Below, one piece after another: positions 1 to 8,948 of a DNA stretch of 64,000 nt. The translations under genes and the position numbers were made by a program. Location: the NCBI GenBank assembly GCA_040079635.1, contig JBEBJY010000006.1, positions 1 to 64,000 of the forward strand. Direction: 5' to 3'. The stretch's first letter is position 1. The number at the start of each line of letters is the position of its first letter. Origin of the DNA: Aalborgiella sp040079635 (GTDB lineage Bacteria > Pseudomonadota > Gammaproteobacteria > Burkholderiales > Burkholderiaceae_C). Under the pieces are notes generated by a model that worked only from the letters and a program-made list of their open reading frames with translations, did not search any database and had not been told where the DNA came from.

Positions 1-111
1 AGCAACAGGATTGGTCAAATCTGCGTTGAATTCAAAAACTTCGTAGCCTGCTTCTAGCGCTTGCTTAATGAAATGTACACCGGTAAAACCGTCTGCACCT
101 GTCACCAACAT
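1..111 (-). CDS. NAD-dependent epimerase/dehydratase, N-terminal fragment (GDP-4-dehydro-6-deoxy-D-mannose reductase-like)
   Basis: The minus strand from 111 to the window edge is open for 37 codons and begins MLVTGADGFTG, the glycine-rich NAD(P)-binding loop of extended short-chain dehydrogenases; the gene runs off the window. It follows gmd on the same strand with only two bases between the gmd stop and this ATG (a TTG two codons earlier would overlap the stop). Because gmd makes GDP-4-keto-6-deoxymannose, a reductase (rmd, giving GDP-D-rhamnose) or a fucose synthase would be the natural partner. The fold is clear, but the substrate is inferred only from the neighbour. Confidence 0.7.
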   Translation of the reverse strand, partial: MLVTGADGFTGVHFIKQALEAGYEVFEFNADLTNPVA

Positions 112-113
112 AT

Positions 114-1199
114 TCAAAACGAAAACCCTTGTCTGTTTCTGCGTACATCTTCGGTCACCATCATCTGGCAAAGTTGCTCTAGCGTAGTTGTCGGTGCCCA
201 GCCAAGAATATCTTTGGCTTTTTGAGGATTCCCAATCAACAACTCCACTTCTGCCGGTCTGTAAAATTTAGGGTTGACCCGCATTACAGCCTGGCCAATT
301 TTTAATACTGCGCCAGAACCAGAAAACTCTTGTTCAAAATGCGATGAAAAAGATGCAATCACCGCAGTTTCGTTGACTTCACTGCCTTTGAATTCAACAT
401 TGATGCCGACACCTTTGAATGCCATCGCCACAAAATCGCGCACGGTTTCAGTACGATTGGTTGCTAACACAAAGGTGTCTGGCTCTTTGGCCTGCAGCAT
501 GCGCCACATGCCTTCAACGTATTCTTTGGCGAAACCCCAGTCGCGTTTAGCATCGATATTGCCAAGTTCTAAGCAATCCAACTTTCCTAGGCACATTTTA
601 GCGACAGAGTCAGTAATTTTGCGAGTCACAAACTCACGACCGCGCAACGGACTTTCGTGGTTAAACAAAATTCCGCTGCTACCAAAAATATCATAGCTTT
701 CGCGGTAATTGACCGTCATCCAATGCGCATACAGCTTTGCCACGCCATACGGGCTGCGTGGATAAAACGGCGTATCTTCTATTTGAGGGATAGCCTGAAC
801 TTTACCGAACATCTCAGATGTACTGGCTTGGTAAAACTTGATCTTTGGGTTCACCAAACGAATCGCTTCCAACAAGTTCAAAGCGCCTATGCCTGTGATT
901 TGAGCAGTCGTCGTCGGTTGGTCAAAACTCACACCCACAAAGCTTTGCGCTGCCAAATTGTAAATTTCTAAAGGTTGAACTTTTTGAACCAATGCGATGC
1001 TTGAGCCTAAGTCGGTCAAATCGTACTCAACCAAATGCAAGTTAGGGTGATTTTGCACACCCAGTTCGTCTATGCGCCAAAAATTGACAGAGCTAGTTCT
1101 GCGATAGGTTCCATAGACGGTGTAACCTTTGCTTAAAAGCAATTCGGCCAAATAAGCGCCATCTTGGCCGGTAATACCTGTGATCAGTGCAGTTTTCAT
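114..1199 (-). CDS. gmd: GDP-mannose 4,6-dehydratase
   Basis: Converts GDP-D-mannose to GDP-4-keto-6-deoxy-D-mannose in the cytoplasm, the entry to GDP-rhamnose or GDP-fucose for surface polysaccharide. The N-terminus carries GITGQDGAYLAE, the family's dinucleotide loop. STSEMFG supplies the catalytic Ser/Thr and Glu, and YGVAK near residue 155 the Tyr-x-x-x-Lys pair. FNHESPLRGREFVTRKI is a hallmark of Gmd. About 361 residues is the normal length. The ATG at 1199 is preferred to a TTG one codon upstream. It is followed at once by a second nucleotide-sugar gene, so the two are probably one operon that continues beyond the window. Confidence 0.95.
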   Translation of the reverse strand: MKTALITGITGQDGAYLAELLLSKGYTVYGTYRRTSSVNFWRIDELGVQNHPNLHLVEYDLTDLGSSIALVQKVQPLEIYNLAAQSFVGVSFDQPTTTAQITGIGALNLLEAIRLVNPKIKFYQASTSEMFGKVQAIPQIEDTPFYPRSPYGVAKLYAHWMTVNYRESYDIFGSSGILFNHESPLRGREFVTRKITDSVAKMCLGKLDCLELGNIDAKRDWGFAKEYVEGMWRMLQAKEPDTFVLATNRTETVRDFVAMAFKGVGINVEFKGSEVNETAVIASFSSHFEQEFSGSGAVLKIGQAVMRVNPKFYRPAEVELLIGNPQKAKDILGWAPTTTLEQLCQMMVTEDVRRNRQGFSF

Positions 1200-1286
1200 C
1201 AAGACAATGTGGGAATGTTTCAGTGACGCAAATTATAGTCTTGCAACGACACTACCTTTTGACTATGAAATCAAGCCAAAAATGCC

Positions 1287-2753
1287 TTAAAAACGCTCTA
1301 ACTCAGGGTGAGATAACGCGCCACCGCGCACCACCATTTTCCCGTATTCGGCACAACGTTGCAGCGTCGGTATGACTTTGCCAGGGTTCAGCAAACTTTG
1401 CAGGTCAAAGGCGCGTTTAACACCAAACATTTGCTCATTTTCTGCAGCATTGAACTGAACGCACATTGAATTGAGTTTTTCAATCCCCACACCGTGTTCA
1501 CCTGTCACGCTGCCACCCATAGCGACGCTGGTTTCCAGAATGTCTGCGCCAAACAACTCGCAACGGTGTAACTGATCCGCATCGTTTGCATCAAACAAAA
1601 TCAAAGGATGCAAATTACCATCCCCAGCGTGAAAAACGTTGGCGCAACGTAGTTGGTATTTTTTCTCCATCTCAGCGATGGCGATCAAAATATCAGCCAA
1701 ACGCTTGCGGGGAATGGTGGAATCCATGCACATGTAGTCGGGGCTAATACGGCCAGATGCGGGAAAAGCATTTTTACGCCCGCTCCAAAAACGCAGCCGC
1801 TCAGCCTCGCTTTGACTGATTGCAATGGCGCTGGCGCCGCAGCTTGTAAGCACCTGCGTCATGCGACCAATCTCTTCTTCAACCTCTTCTGGCGTACCAT
1901 CACTCTCGCACAGCAAAATGGCCTCTGCGGTTAGGTCATAACCCGCATGAACGTAATCTTCCACGGCAGCCGTCATGGGCTTGTCCATCATCTCCAAACC
2001 AGCGGGAATGATGCCTGCCGCAATAACAGCGGCTACAGCATCACCCGCTTTGCGAATATCATCAAAACTAGCCATAATGCAACGTGCCAATTGCGGTTTA
2101 GGAATCAGTTTAACGGTGACCTCCGTCGTCACCGCCAGCATACCTTCGCTGCCGACAATCAAACTAAGTAAATCGTATCCCGAAGCATCCAAAGCGTCGC
2201 TGCCAAACTCAATTTCTTCTCCTTCAATGGTGAAGCCTTTGACTTTCAGCACGTTATGCACCGTCAAACCATATTTCAAACAATGCACACCACCCGAATT
2301 TTCAGCAACATTGCCGCCAATCGTGCAGGCAATTTGGCTAGAAGGATCAGGTGCGTAATACAAGCCCAAGGGCGCAGCAGCCTCCGATATCGCCAAATTA
2401 CGCACGCCACCCTGGACGATGGCGGTACGGCTTTTCGCATCCAACTTCAAGATTTTGTTGAACTTTGCCAACGAAAGCGTCACGCCCGCAGCGTGCGGCA
2501 TCGCACCACCGCTCAAACCTGTTCCCGCACCACGTGCAACTACGGGTACACCCATGGCATGACAAGATTTCAAAATGCCCTGCACTTGCTCGTAGGTTTC
2601 AGGCAACGCTACCACCATGGGGAGTTGGCGGTAAGCAGTAAGTCCATCACATTCAAAAGGCGTGGTGTCCTCATCGTGCCAAAGCAAAGCATGCTTGGGC
2701 ACAACCTGCAGCAATGCTGCAACGACTTTGGATTGCAAAGATGAACTATTCAA
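1287..2753 (-). CDS. glcD: FAD-linked oxidase, GlcD/D-lactate dehydrogenase type
   Basis: A PCMH-type flavoprotein that oxidises a 2-hydroxy acid (glycolate or D-lactate). The N-terminal half carries the FAD-binding signature with VVARGAGTGLSGGA and DPSSQIACTIGGNVAENSGG. The C-terminal FAD-oxidase domain holds HAGDGNLHP and GSVTGEHGVG, which are metal- and substrate-site motifs of the family. It overlaps the end of pntB. I favour the TTG at 2753, which overlaps the pntB stop by a few bases; starts at 2789 or 2795 lie inside pntB and are alternatives. No GlcE or GlcF partner is adjacent, so it may act as a stand-alone D-2-hydroxyacid dehydrogenase. Family is certain; substrate is not. Confidence 0.88.
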   Translation of the reverse strand: MNSSSLQSKVVAALLQVVPKHALLWHDEDTTPFECDGLTAYRQLPMVVALPETYEQVQGILKSCHAMGVPVVARGAGTGLSGGAMPHAAGVTLSLAKFNKILKLDAKSRTAIVQGGVRNLAISEAAAPLGLYYAPDPSSQIACTIGGNVAENSGGVHCLKYGLTVHNVLKVKGFTIEGEEIEFGSDALDASGYDLLSLIVGSEGMLAVTTEVTVKLIPKPQLARCIMASFDDIRKAGDAVAAVIAAGIIPAGLEMMDKPMTAAVEDYVHAGYDLTAEAILLCESDGTPEEVEEEIGRMTQVLTSCGASAIAISQSEAERLRFWSGRKNAFPASGRISPDYMCMDSTIPRKRLADILIAIAEMEKKYQLRCANVFHAGDGNLHPLILFDANDADQLHRCELFGADILETSVAMGGSVTGEHGVGIEKLNSMCVQFNAAENEQMFGVKRAFDLQSLLNPGKVIPTLQRCAEYGKMVVRGGALSHPELERF

Positions 2754-4170
2754 TAGCTTTACCCATGTCTTCAACGACCTTTTTAGCATCGCCAAACACC
2801 ATCATGGTCTTGTCCATGTAGAAAAGTTCGTTGTCCAATCCAGCATAGCCCGCAGCCATGCTTCGTTTGTTGACAATGATCGTTTTGGCTTTGTAGGCTT
2901 CCAGAATTGGCATGCCGTAAATAGCGCTGCCTTTGACGTGAGCCGCTGGATTGACAACGTCATTTGCCCCCAAAATAATAGCAACATCGACCTGTCCAAA
3001 CTCACCGTTGATGTCTTCCATTTCATGCACTTGGTCGTAGGGCACTTCAGCCTCAGCCAACAAAACATTCATATGACCAGGCATGCGACCCGCCACTGGG
3101 TGGATGGCATATTTAACGTTGATGCCTTTTTCTGTGAGTTTTGCAGCTAGTTCTTTAACCGCATGCTGAGCGCGAGCCACAGCCAAACCATAACCAGGAA
3201 CGATGACTACGGTTTCAGCGTTTGACAACACGAACGCGGCATCATCAGCACTGCCTGACTTAACAGAACGTTGCACCACGCCGCCTGCAGCAGCTGTGAC
3301 AGCCTCTCCACCAAAGCCACCCAAAATAACGTTGAAGAAAGAACGGTTCATGGCTTTGCACATGATGTAGCTCAAAATCGCACCCGATGACCCTACCAGC
3401 GAACCTGCAATGATCAGCATGGCGTTGTTCAAGCTAAAGCCAATACCTGCCGCCGCCCAGCCTGAGTAGCTGTTCAACATAGACACCACGACTGGCATAT
3501 CAGCCCCACCGATTGGGATGATGATCAGCACACCCATGACAAAAGCAAGCGCCAGCATGGCGTAAAACGCCGGCATACTTTGTGTAAAGGTGAAAACCAA
3601 GCCTAGGCCCAACAAAGTCAAACCCAAAACCAAATTGATCTTGTGCTGACCGGCAAATTGCACGGGCGCACCTTGAAACAAGCGGAATTTGTATTTGCCG
3701 CTGAGCTTGCCAAATGCGATAACAGAACCGCTAAAAGTAATGGCACCAATAGCTGCACCCAAGAACAACTCAAGTCGATTACCCGTTGGAATCGCCAGAC
3801 CTTTGGCAACAATGCCAAAAGCATAAGGCTCAACGACGGCAGCAATGGCAATGAATACAGCAGCCAAACCAATCATACTGTGCATGAAGGCGACCAACTC
3901 TGGCATTTTGGTCATTTCAACCTTGTTGGCCATGTAAGCGCCCAAACTGCCACCCACTACTAGCGCAATCAACAAATTCGCCATCCCAGCCAAGTTGCCG
4001 CTAGAAAGTTTGTAAATCAAAGCAGCGGTTGTTACAGCCGCTATCGCCATACCGATCATGCCAAACAAATTGCCACGAATCGAGGTGGTAGGGTGGCTTA
4101 AACCTTTGAGCGCCTGGATAAAGCAAATCGAGGCGATCAAATACATCAAGGTAACTAGACTCATGCTCAT
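2746..4170 (-). CDS. pntB: NAD(P) transhydrogenase subunit beta
   Basis: Beta subunit of the proton-translocating transhydrogenase of the inner membrane, which uses the proton gradient to reduce NADP+ with NADH. About the first 260 residues form a bundle of hydrophobic helices (membrane domain II). The rest is the soluble NADP-binding domain III, with VVIVPGYGLAVARAQHAV and VKYAIHPVAGRMPGHMNVLLAEA, both diagnostic. At 474 residues it is full length. Its ATG overlaps the stop of the small alpha subunit as ATGA, so the two are translationally coupled, and GGAGC precedes it at a good distance. Confidence 0.97.
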   Translation of the reverse strand: MSMSLVTLMYLIASICFIQALKGLSHPTTSIRGNLFGMIGMAIAAVTTAALIYKLSSGNLAGMANLLIALVVGGSLGAYMANKVEMTKMPELVAFMHSMIGLAAVFIAIAAVVEPYAFGIVAKGLAIPTGNRLELFLGAAIGAITFSGSVIAFGKLSGKYKFRLFQGAPVQFAGQHKINLVLGLTLLGLGLVFTFTQSMPAFYAMLALAFVMGVLIIIPIGGADMPVVVSMLNSYSGWAAAGIGFSLNNAMLIIAGSLVGSSGAILSYIMCKAMNRSFFNVILGGFGGEAVTAAAGGVVQRSVKSGSADDAAFVLSNAETVVIVPGYGLAVARAQHAVKELAAKLTEKGINVKYAIHPVAGRMPGHMNVLLAEAEVPYDQVHEMEDINGEFGQVDVAIILGANDVVNPAAHVKGSAIYGMPILEAYKAKTIIVNKRSMAAGYAGLDNELFYMDKTMMVFGDAKKVVEDMGKAIE

Positions 4171-4496
4171 TTTGCAGCTCCTTCAGTGGTCACAACGGCT
4201 GCTTTTTTCTCTTTCTTCTTAAACATCTCCAGCATGCGTCTCGTGACCAAAAAGCCACCAAACACATTGACTGCTGCCAACGCCACAGCCAAAAAGCCCA
4301 TGGTTTGACCGAGTGTTGTCTCTGTCAACGCTGCGGCCAACATGGCACCGACGATGACGATAGCGGAAATGGCGTTAGTCACAGCCATAAGTGGCGTGTG
4401 CAATGCAGGTGTCACCGTCCACACCACGTGGTAACCCACGTAGATGGCTAAGACGAAAATAATGAGATTGAGAATGGTAGGGGAAACGACATCCAT
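4167..4496 (-). CDS. pntAB: NAD(P) transhydrogenase subunit alpha part 2 (membrane domain)
   Basis: A 109-residue protein with three to four hydrophobic helices, the membrane part of the alpha subunit. In this lineage alpha is split into two genes, as in Rhodospirillum, unlike the fused PntA of E. coli. The helix around residues 35-60 contains HTPLMAVTNAISAIVIVGA, the conserved segment that lines the proton path. The short lysine-rich tail is cytoplasmic. It sits between pntAA and pntB and overlaps pntB by four bases. AAGGAAC precedes the ATG. Confidence 0.96.
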   Translation of the reverse strand: MDVVSPTILNLIIFVLAIYVGYHVVWTVTPALHTPLMAVTNAISAIVIVGAMLAAALTETTLGQTMGFLAVALAAVNVFGGFLVTRRMLEMFKKKEKKAAVVTTEGAAK

Positions 4497-4554
4497 GATT
4501 GTTCCTTTTGAATTTATTGTTGTTGTGTTTTTAGCTTGTCTTATTTGCGTTGAC

Positions 4555-5682
4555 TTATTTACGTTTGACTTCGCCGCCTTGCGACATCAAACAAGCCGCC
4601 ACAATGTCGTCTTCCATATCGACATGTAACGCGCCTTCTTTGTTGATGATGAGCTTTAAGAAGTCGAGCACATTGCGGGCATAGAGCGCTGATGCATCCG
4701 CCGCTACCAAAGCCGGTAAATTGGTGTCGCCCACAATGGTGACGCCATGTTTGACGACTGTTTTATCAGCCTCTGAAATCGGGCAGTTACCACCACCGTT
4801 CGGGCCTTTGCCAGCGGCGATGTCGATAATCACCGAGCCTGGCTTCATGGACTTGACCATGTCTTCGGTAATCAACGTCGGTGCTGCACGACCAGGAATC
4901 AGCGCTGTGGAGATAACGATATCAGCCAAAGCCACACGTTTGGCAACTTCAATCGCTTGACGCGCCAACCAGCTTGGTGGCATGGGCTTGGCATAACCGC
5001 CCACACCGGCTGCAGCTTCTTTTTCTTCATCCGTGTCGTAGGTGACTTCGATAAATTTGCCACCCAGCGACTCAATCTGCTCTTTCACGCTGGGGCGCAC
5101 GTCTGAAGCTTCAATCACCGCACCCAAACGCTTAGCAGTCGCAATAGCTTGCAAACCCGCCACGCCCACACCCAAAATCACCACACGGGCGGCTTTGACG
5201 GTGCCTGCTGCGGTCATGAGCATGGGGAAAAAGCGCTGGTATTTGTCTGCCGCCATCATCACGGCTTTGTAACCGGCAATATTAGCTTGGCTGGACAACA
5301 CGTCCATACTTTGTGCGCGGGTAGTTCGCGGTGCGGCTTCTAGGGCAAAACCGGTCACGCCAGCAGTGGCTAGACGCTGCAAACCATCGGCTTCAAACGG
5401 ATTCAGCATACCAACCAGTGTGCTGCCAGATTTGAGCAATTTGGTCTCTGAATCTGTCGTATTACGTACTTTCAATACCAAATCGCAGCCAAATGCGCCC
5501 GCAGCGTCAGTGATTTCAGCACCGGCGGCTACAAAAGCGGCATCTGTGACACTGGCTGCAACGCCTGCACCTGATTGGATCCGCAAAGTGTGACCTTGCG
5601 CGGCGAGTTTTTTAACGGTTTCTGGGGTGACAGCGACGCGGGTTTCGCCGTCCAAGGTTTCAGCGGGAATACCTATCAGCAT
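4555..5682 (-). CDS. pntAA: NAD(P) transhydrogenase subunit alpha part 1 (NAD-binding)
   Basis: Soluble domain I of the transhydrogenase, which binds NAD(H). The N-terminus reads MLIGIPAETLDGETRVAVTP, typical of the alanine dehydrogenase/PNT family. The Rossmann loop is GVGVAGLQAIATAKRLGA near residue 170, and QIESLGGKF lies downstream. The 375-residue length fits a split alpha subunit. It is the first gene of the pntAA-pntAB-pntB operon and has an AGGAG site upstream of its ATG. A 58-base spacer separates it from pntAB. Confidence 0.97.
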   Translation of the reverse strand: MLIGIPAETLDGETRVAVTPETVKKLAAQGHTLRIQSGAGVAASVTDAAFVAAGAEITDAAGAFGCDLVLKVRNTTDSETKLLKSGSTLVGMLNPFEADGLQRLATAGVTGFALEAAPRTTRAQSMDVLSSQANIAGYKAVMMAADKYQRFFPMLMTAAGTVKAARVVILGVGVAGLQAIATAKRLGAVIEASDVRPSVKEQIESLGGKFIEVTYDTDEEKEAAAGVGGYAKPMPPSWLARQAIEVAKRVALADIVISTALIPGRAAPTLITEDMVKSMKPGSVIIDIAAGKGPNGGGNCPISEADKTVVKHGVTIVGDTNLPALVAADASALYARNVLDFLKLIINKEGALHVDMEDDIVAACLMSQGGEVKRK

Positions 5683-5767
5683 AAAAAATCTCCTAGATAT
5701 ACGTTGTTATGTAACTTATTACTAGCTTACATCAAAATATACCTATTCTTATCGCAATTAAATTGAC

Positions 5768-6760
5768 TTAATCTGCCTTAATCTGCGCCCGCTTCACAAT
5801 GTCCTTCCAAATCTTCTGCTCACCCGCGATGAATTTGGCATATTCAGAGCTTGGGTAGCCACCAGAGACCGCATTGTCAGTCGCAAAACGTGTGGTCACA
5901 CCGCTTGAGCTGAGCGCTTTTTGACACTCCTCTTGCAGGCGTTTGACGATATCAGCCGGCGTACCAGCCGGTGCGTGCACGCCGTACCACTGAGATGTTT
6001 CGAAATTTGGGAACCCCATTTCAGCCACCGTTGGCACATCGGGCATGGACGGAATCCGCTTTTGAGTACCCACAGCAATAGCGCGCAACTTGCCAGCGCG
6101 TATATGTGCGCCCAAAGCAGGCATGCCAGCGGACGATGCCTGTGTGCGGCCAGAAAGCAAATCCGTCAATTGCGGGCCTGTGCCGCGGTAAGGAATGTGG
6201 GTGATGAACATACCCGTGACCAGTTTTAAATACTCCATCGCCAAATGTCCCGCGCTGGCATTGCCTGCAGAGCCATAGTTCAACTTACCTGGGTTGGCCT
6301 TGGCGTAGGCGACAAATTCTTTGAAGTTTTTCGCCGGAATATCCGGGTGGATGACGAACACATTGGGCACTTTGGCCAACAGCGTAACAGGGGTGAAGTC
6401 TTTGTTCACATCGTACGGCTGGTTGTCCAACATATACGGATTCACCGCCAGTGTGCCTACGTGGGTCAAAATAATGGTGTGGCCATCAGGTGCGGCTTTG
6501 GCCACGTCTTGCATCGCCACCACGCCTGCGCCACCGGGCTTGTTTTCCACAAACACGCTGACGCCTAATTGTTTCGTTAATTCCACCGCCACTGAGCGGG
6601 CGACGATTTCAGACGTGCCGCCTGGTGCAAATGGCACGACGAAGCGAATTGGCTTGGATGGCCAAGTTGATTGCGCCAAAACCGCCGGTGCAGCGATAGT
6701 TGCGCTAGCTACAGCGGCAGCTTGCAAAACTTGTCGACGTGAATATGTATTTTTTGTCAT
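5768..6760 (-). CDS. Bug-family tripartite tricarboxylate transporter substrate-binding protein
   Basis: Periplasmic receptor of the TctC/Bug family. The N-terminus has a twin-arginine-like signal (SRRQVLQAAAVASATIAAPA) ending in AQS. The mature protein begins with PIRFVVPFAPGGTSEIVAR, the first conserved Bug ligand loop, and GHTIILTHVG and LNYGSAGNASAGHLAMEYL follow. The GGAAGAG Shine-Dalgarno lies over a more upstream ATG, so I start at 6760 rather than 6775. It lies directly downstream of a tcu-type catabolic cluster, which suggests a tricarboxylate such as tricarballylate, aconitate or citrate as ligand. No TctA or TctB is adjacent; a tctBA pair lies at 56.8-58.8 kb. Confidence 0.9.
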   Translation of the reverse strand: MTKNTYSRRQVLQAAAVASATIAAPAVLAQSTWPSKPIRFVVPFAPGGTSEIVARSVAVELTKQLGVSVFVENKPGGAGVVAMQDVAKAAPDGHTIILTHVGTLAVNPYMLDNQPYDVNKDFTPVTLLAKVPNVFVIHPDIPAKNFKEFVAYAKANPGKLNYGSAGNASAGHLAMEYLKLVTGMFITHIPYRGTGPQLTDLLSGRTQASSAGMPALGAHIRAGKLRAIAVGTQKRIPSMPDVPTVAEMGFPNFETSQWYGVHAPAGTPADIVKRLQEECQKALSSSGVTTRFATDNAVSGGYPSSEYAKFIAGEQKIWKDIVKRAQIKAD

Positions 6761-6846
6761 TTTTGTCTCTTCCATTCTTTAAATCAAAGCTCAGAACCAA
6801 TCAATCCTAAAAACTTAGGCTAGGCATTCAGCTTAGCCCAAAACCA

Positions 6847-7602
6847 TCAGAACTGGTATCGGCGCAAACCCCCATCAACCGCAATCACCGTGCCGGTGAT
6901 GTAGCTGGCCAGTGGTGACGACAAGAAGCACACCAAATTGGCCAATTCCTCAGGCTCGCCATAGCGACCGACCGGGATTTCATTGTCTGACTGCCATTGG
7001 CGATATTCAGGCGTGTAATTTCGCAAAATCTGCTCTGACAAAATGCGCCCAGGTGGCACGCAGTTAACAGTAATGCCATCTTTGCCCACCATACGGGACA
7101 GCCCTTTGGCCCAGCTGTGGATACCCGCTTTGGCGCAAAACGCGCCGTTCACATGCTCAGGCTCGCTTTTGCCGGTGATATTGATGATGCGACCCCATTT
7201 ATGCTCAATCATCTGGTCAATCAAAGCATCAGCTAACTGGCGCGGACGATGAAAATTGAGCGTGATCGCTTCTTGCCATTGCGCCTCTGTGACATGCAAA
7301 TCCTTAAAGCTGCGCGAACCGCCAGCGTTGTTGATCAAAATGTCGACCTGTCCTAAACCTTTGATGGCTGCATGTGCGAGGTTGACTGAGGCATCTTCAG
7401 GGTACAAATCAGACTCAATCACCACCGGGCGCTTGCCGCCGGCTTTGACGATATCGTCGGCCACCTCGTTCAGCAAATCCACGCGACGCGCTGAAATCGC
7501 CAATTGCACACCTTCTTTGGCCAGTGCAAAGGCGATGCTTTTGCCAATGCCAGTGCTCGCACCGGTGACCAAAGCTGTTTTGTTGTTGAGTTGTAAATCC
7601 AT
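6847..7602 (-). CDS. Short-chain dehydrogenase/reductase with non-canonical active site
   Basis: A 251-residue classical-length SDR with cofactor loop TGASTGIGKSIA near residue 14 and NNAGG near residue 91. The C-terminal GTVIAVDGGLRRYQF is typical of 3-oxoacyl-ACP reductase-like members. The usual Tyr-x-x-x-Lys is not present: the region reads GAFCAKAGIHSWAKG, with Phe and Cys where the Tyr would be. The preceding NITGKSEP replaces the usual catalytic Ser context. I recall related SDRs with an AFxAKAG motif, so this is probably a real subfamily rather than an error. Its place between a Bug receptor and tcuB suggests a step in tricarboxylate breakdown. A good AGGAG precedes the ATG. Confidence 0.85.
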   Translation of the reverse strand: MDLQLNNKTALVTGASTGIGKSIAFALAKEGVQLAISARRVDLLNEVADDIVKAGGKRPVVIESDLYPEDASVNLAHAAIKGLGQVDILINNAGGSRSFKDLHVTEAQWQEAITLNFHRPRQLADALIDQMIEHKWGRIINITGKSEPEHVNGAFCAKAGIHSWAKGLSRMVGKDGITVNCVPPGRILSEQILRNYTPEYRQWQSDNEIPVGRYGEPEELANLVCFLSSPLASYITGTVIAVDGGLRRYQF

Positions 7603-7634
7603 GGTTTTTTCTCCTTTTAAAATTAGTTAATTTT

Positions 7635-7677
7635 GCTACTATTTTTATAGCTAATTAGGCAACAAATACGCTGGCTA
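7635..7677 (-). repeat. 43-bp dispersed element, copy E1 (intergenic)
   Basis: On the minus strand it opens TAGCCAGCGTATTTGTTGCC and closes with a GCTAT...ATAGT-type hairpin. It lies about 32 bases upstream of the SDR start at 7602. Confidence 0.9.
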
Positions 7678-7702
7678 AAGTCATTTTTAGGCAATCAAAA
7701 TT

Positions 7703-7719
7703 GCTATATTTTTAATAGC
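7703..7719. repeat. Isolated GCTAT-N7-ATAGC hairpin, half of a 43-bp element
   Basis: GCTAT, seven A/T-rich bases and ATAGC form the terminal hairpin of the dispersed element, 25 bases from copy E1. The TAGCCGGCG half is missing. It could be a decayed or partial copy. Confidence 0.5.
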
Positions 7720-7748
7720 ATTGATTAACGTTATGCCATCGTATGCCA

Positions 7749-8948
7749 TCAATCCCCACCTAGCTTCAAATTGGTCGGCATCCGCTTCTCGATCGCCCAC
7801 TTCAGCAGCGCCGCACTGCGGAAGATCCCGTGCGCAAACTTGCCATACGGCAGCGTGACAAACAGCGCCATCACCACACCCAGATGCACCGCCAGGAGCA
7901 GGGCTAAAAACGAGGTATCGCGCCAGATCATCAGCGCCAAACCGGTCAAACTGGTTAGAAACAGCAGCGCGATGAAACCCAAATCCATAGGTTTTTGAGT
8001 CAAATCTGCCGTTTTCGGGTCGCGCCGCAGGTTTAACCACAGCAAGCCTGCAGGGCCGATTAGCAAGCCAATACCACCCACCGTACCGAGCAACACGGGC
8101 AAACTGGTTAATGCATAAGGCGCTTGCAATTTGAAGACGTAGTGGTAAATCGTCGCCACACTGGTCGAGGCAAAGCACAGCATGAAGCCGTAAAACGTGG
8201 CGTGGTGGGCGCGTTTGCGCCACAGCGTCCAGGCGTCGTCTTCATTGTTGCAACCTTCACCGTGGCCACCGCCTAGGTATTTGAGTTTGAGCACATCGGT
8301 GGAAGCCTCGGCCGCTGCTGAACTTGATATTTGAGCCGTTCCCGCATTGGCAACGCCCTGTGTCGTGACGTTCTTCCAGAATTGGCGCACGCCCAAAGCC
8401 AATGCCAGCACCACAAAGCTGAATATCGGCAAAAACATGCTGACCAGCAGGTTGTGCGGGAAGATGGCATAAAAGTTGCCAGCGAGTGGTTTGTGCAGTA
8501 ACGAGCCTTGCACCATCACAGCCAATACCAAAAACAACGCCAAACCGCCCGCCAGCGCCAAGGCCACTGTCAAACCATTGCGTTTGTACAAAGCGCCAAA
8601 AGCGCTTGGCCAAGCGTAATCAGCATAAGTTTGGCCACGCACCTGCGCCATGCTTTGCGGGACGTTGACGGCAAATTCGTGCGGTGGCGCGTATTGGCAG
8701 GCGTGGTAGCACGCGCCGCAGTTGTGGCACAGATTGGCTAAATAGTGAATGTCTGCCTTGCCAAATTCCAACCGCCGCGTCATGGCGGGGAAAACCGCGC
8801 AAAAACCTTCGCAGTAGCGGCAGGCGTTGCAGATTTGCAATTGGCGAGCGACTTCTTGTTCGTAGGCAGTCAACGGCAGCGCTGAAAACGCGAGTTCCCC
8901 TCTGGCCAAGGCTGCAGCTTCCTGTGCAAGTGCTTCAAGTTGCTGCAT
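7749..8948 (-). CDS. tcuB: Tricarballylate utilization 4Fe-4S protein TcuB
   Basis: Membrane-bound electron carrier that reoxidises the flavin of TcuA. Residues 38-50 carry CNACRYCEGFCAVFP and residues 72-85 CHNCGACYHACQYAPP, two ferredoxin-like cysteine clusters. The rest has about six hydrophobic helices with scattered histidines, consistent with a heme-bearing membrane domain (CitB/TcuB family). The length of 399 residues is somewhat above the Salmonella protein. It overlaps the 3' end of tcuA by 14 bases, so the two are coupled. Function rests on family knowledge from Salmonella tricarballylate catabolism; the true substrate here could be a related tricarboxylate. Confidence 0.92.
   Translation of the reverse strand: MQQLEALAQEAAALARGELAFSALPLTAYEQEVARQLQICNACRYCEGFCAVFPAMTRRLEFGKADIHYLANLCHNCGACYHACQYAPPHEFAVNVPQSMAQVRGQTYADYAWPSAFGALYKRNGLTVALALAGGLALFLVLAVMVQGSLLHKPLAGNFYAIFPHNLLVSMFLPIFSFVVLALALGVRQFWKNVTTQGVANAGTAQISSSAAAEASTDVLKLKYLGGGHGEGCNNEDDAWTLWRKRAHHATFYGFMLCFASTSVATIYHYVFKLQAPYALTSLPVLLGTVGGIGLLIGPAGLLWLNLRRDPKTADLTQKPMDLGFIALLFLTSLTGLALMIWRDTSFLALLLAVHLGVVMALFVTLPYGKFAHGIFRSAALLKWAIEKRMPTNLKLGGD

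Noticed and set aside
3560..3580. ACGCCGGCAT word in pntB as another 43-bp element
   Set aside because: Only about eight bases are shared and the hairpin end is missing.
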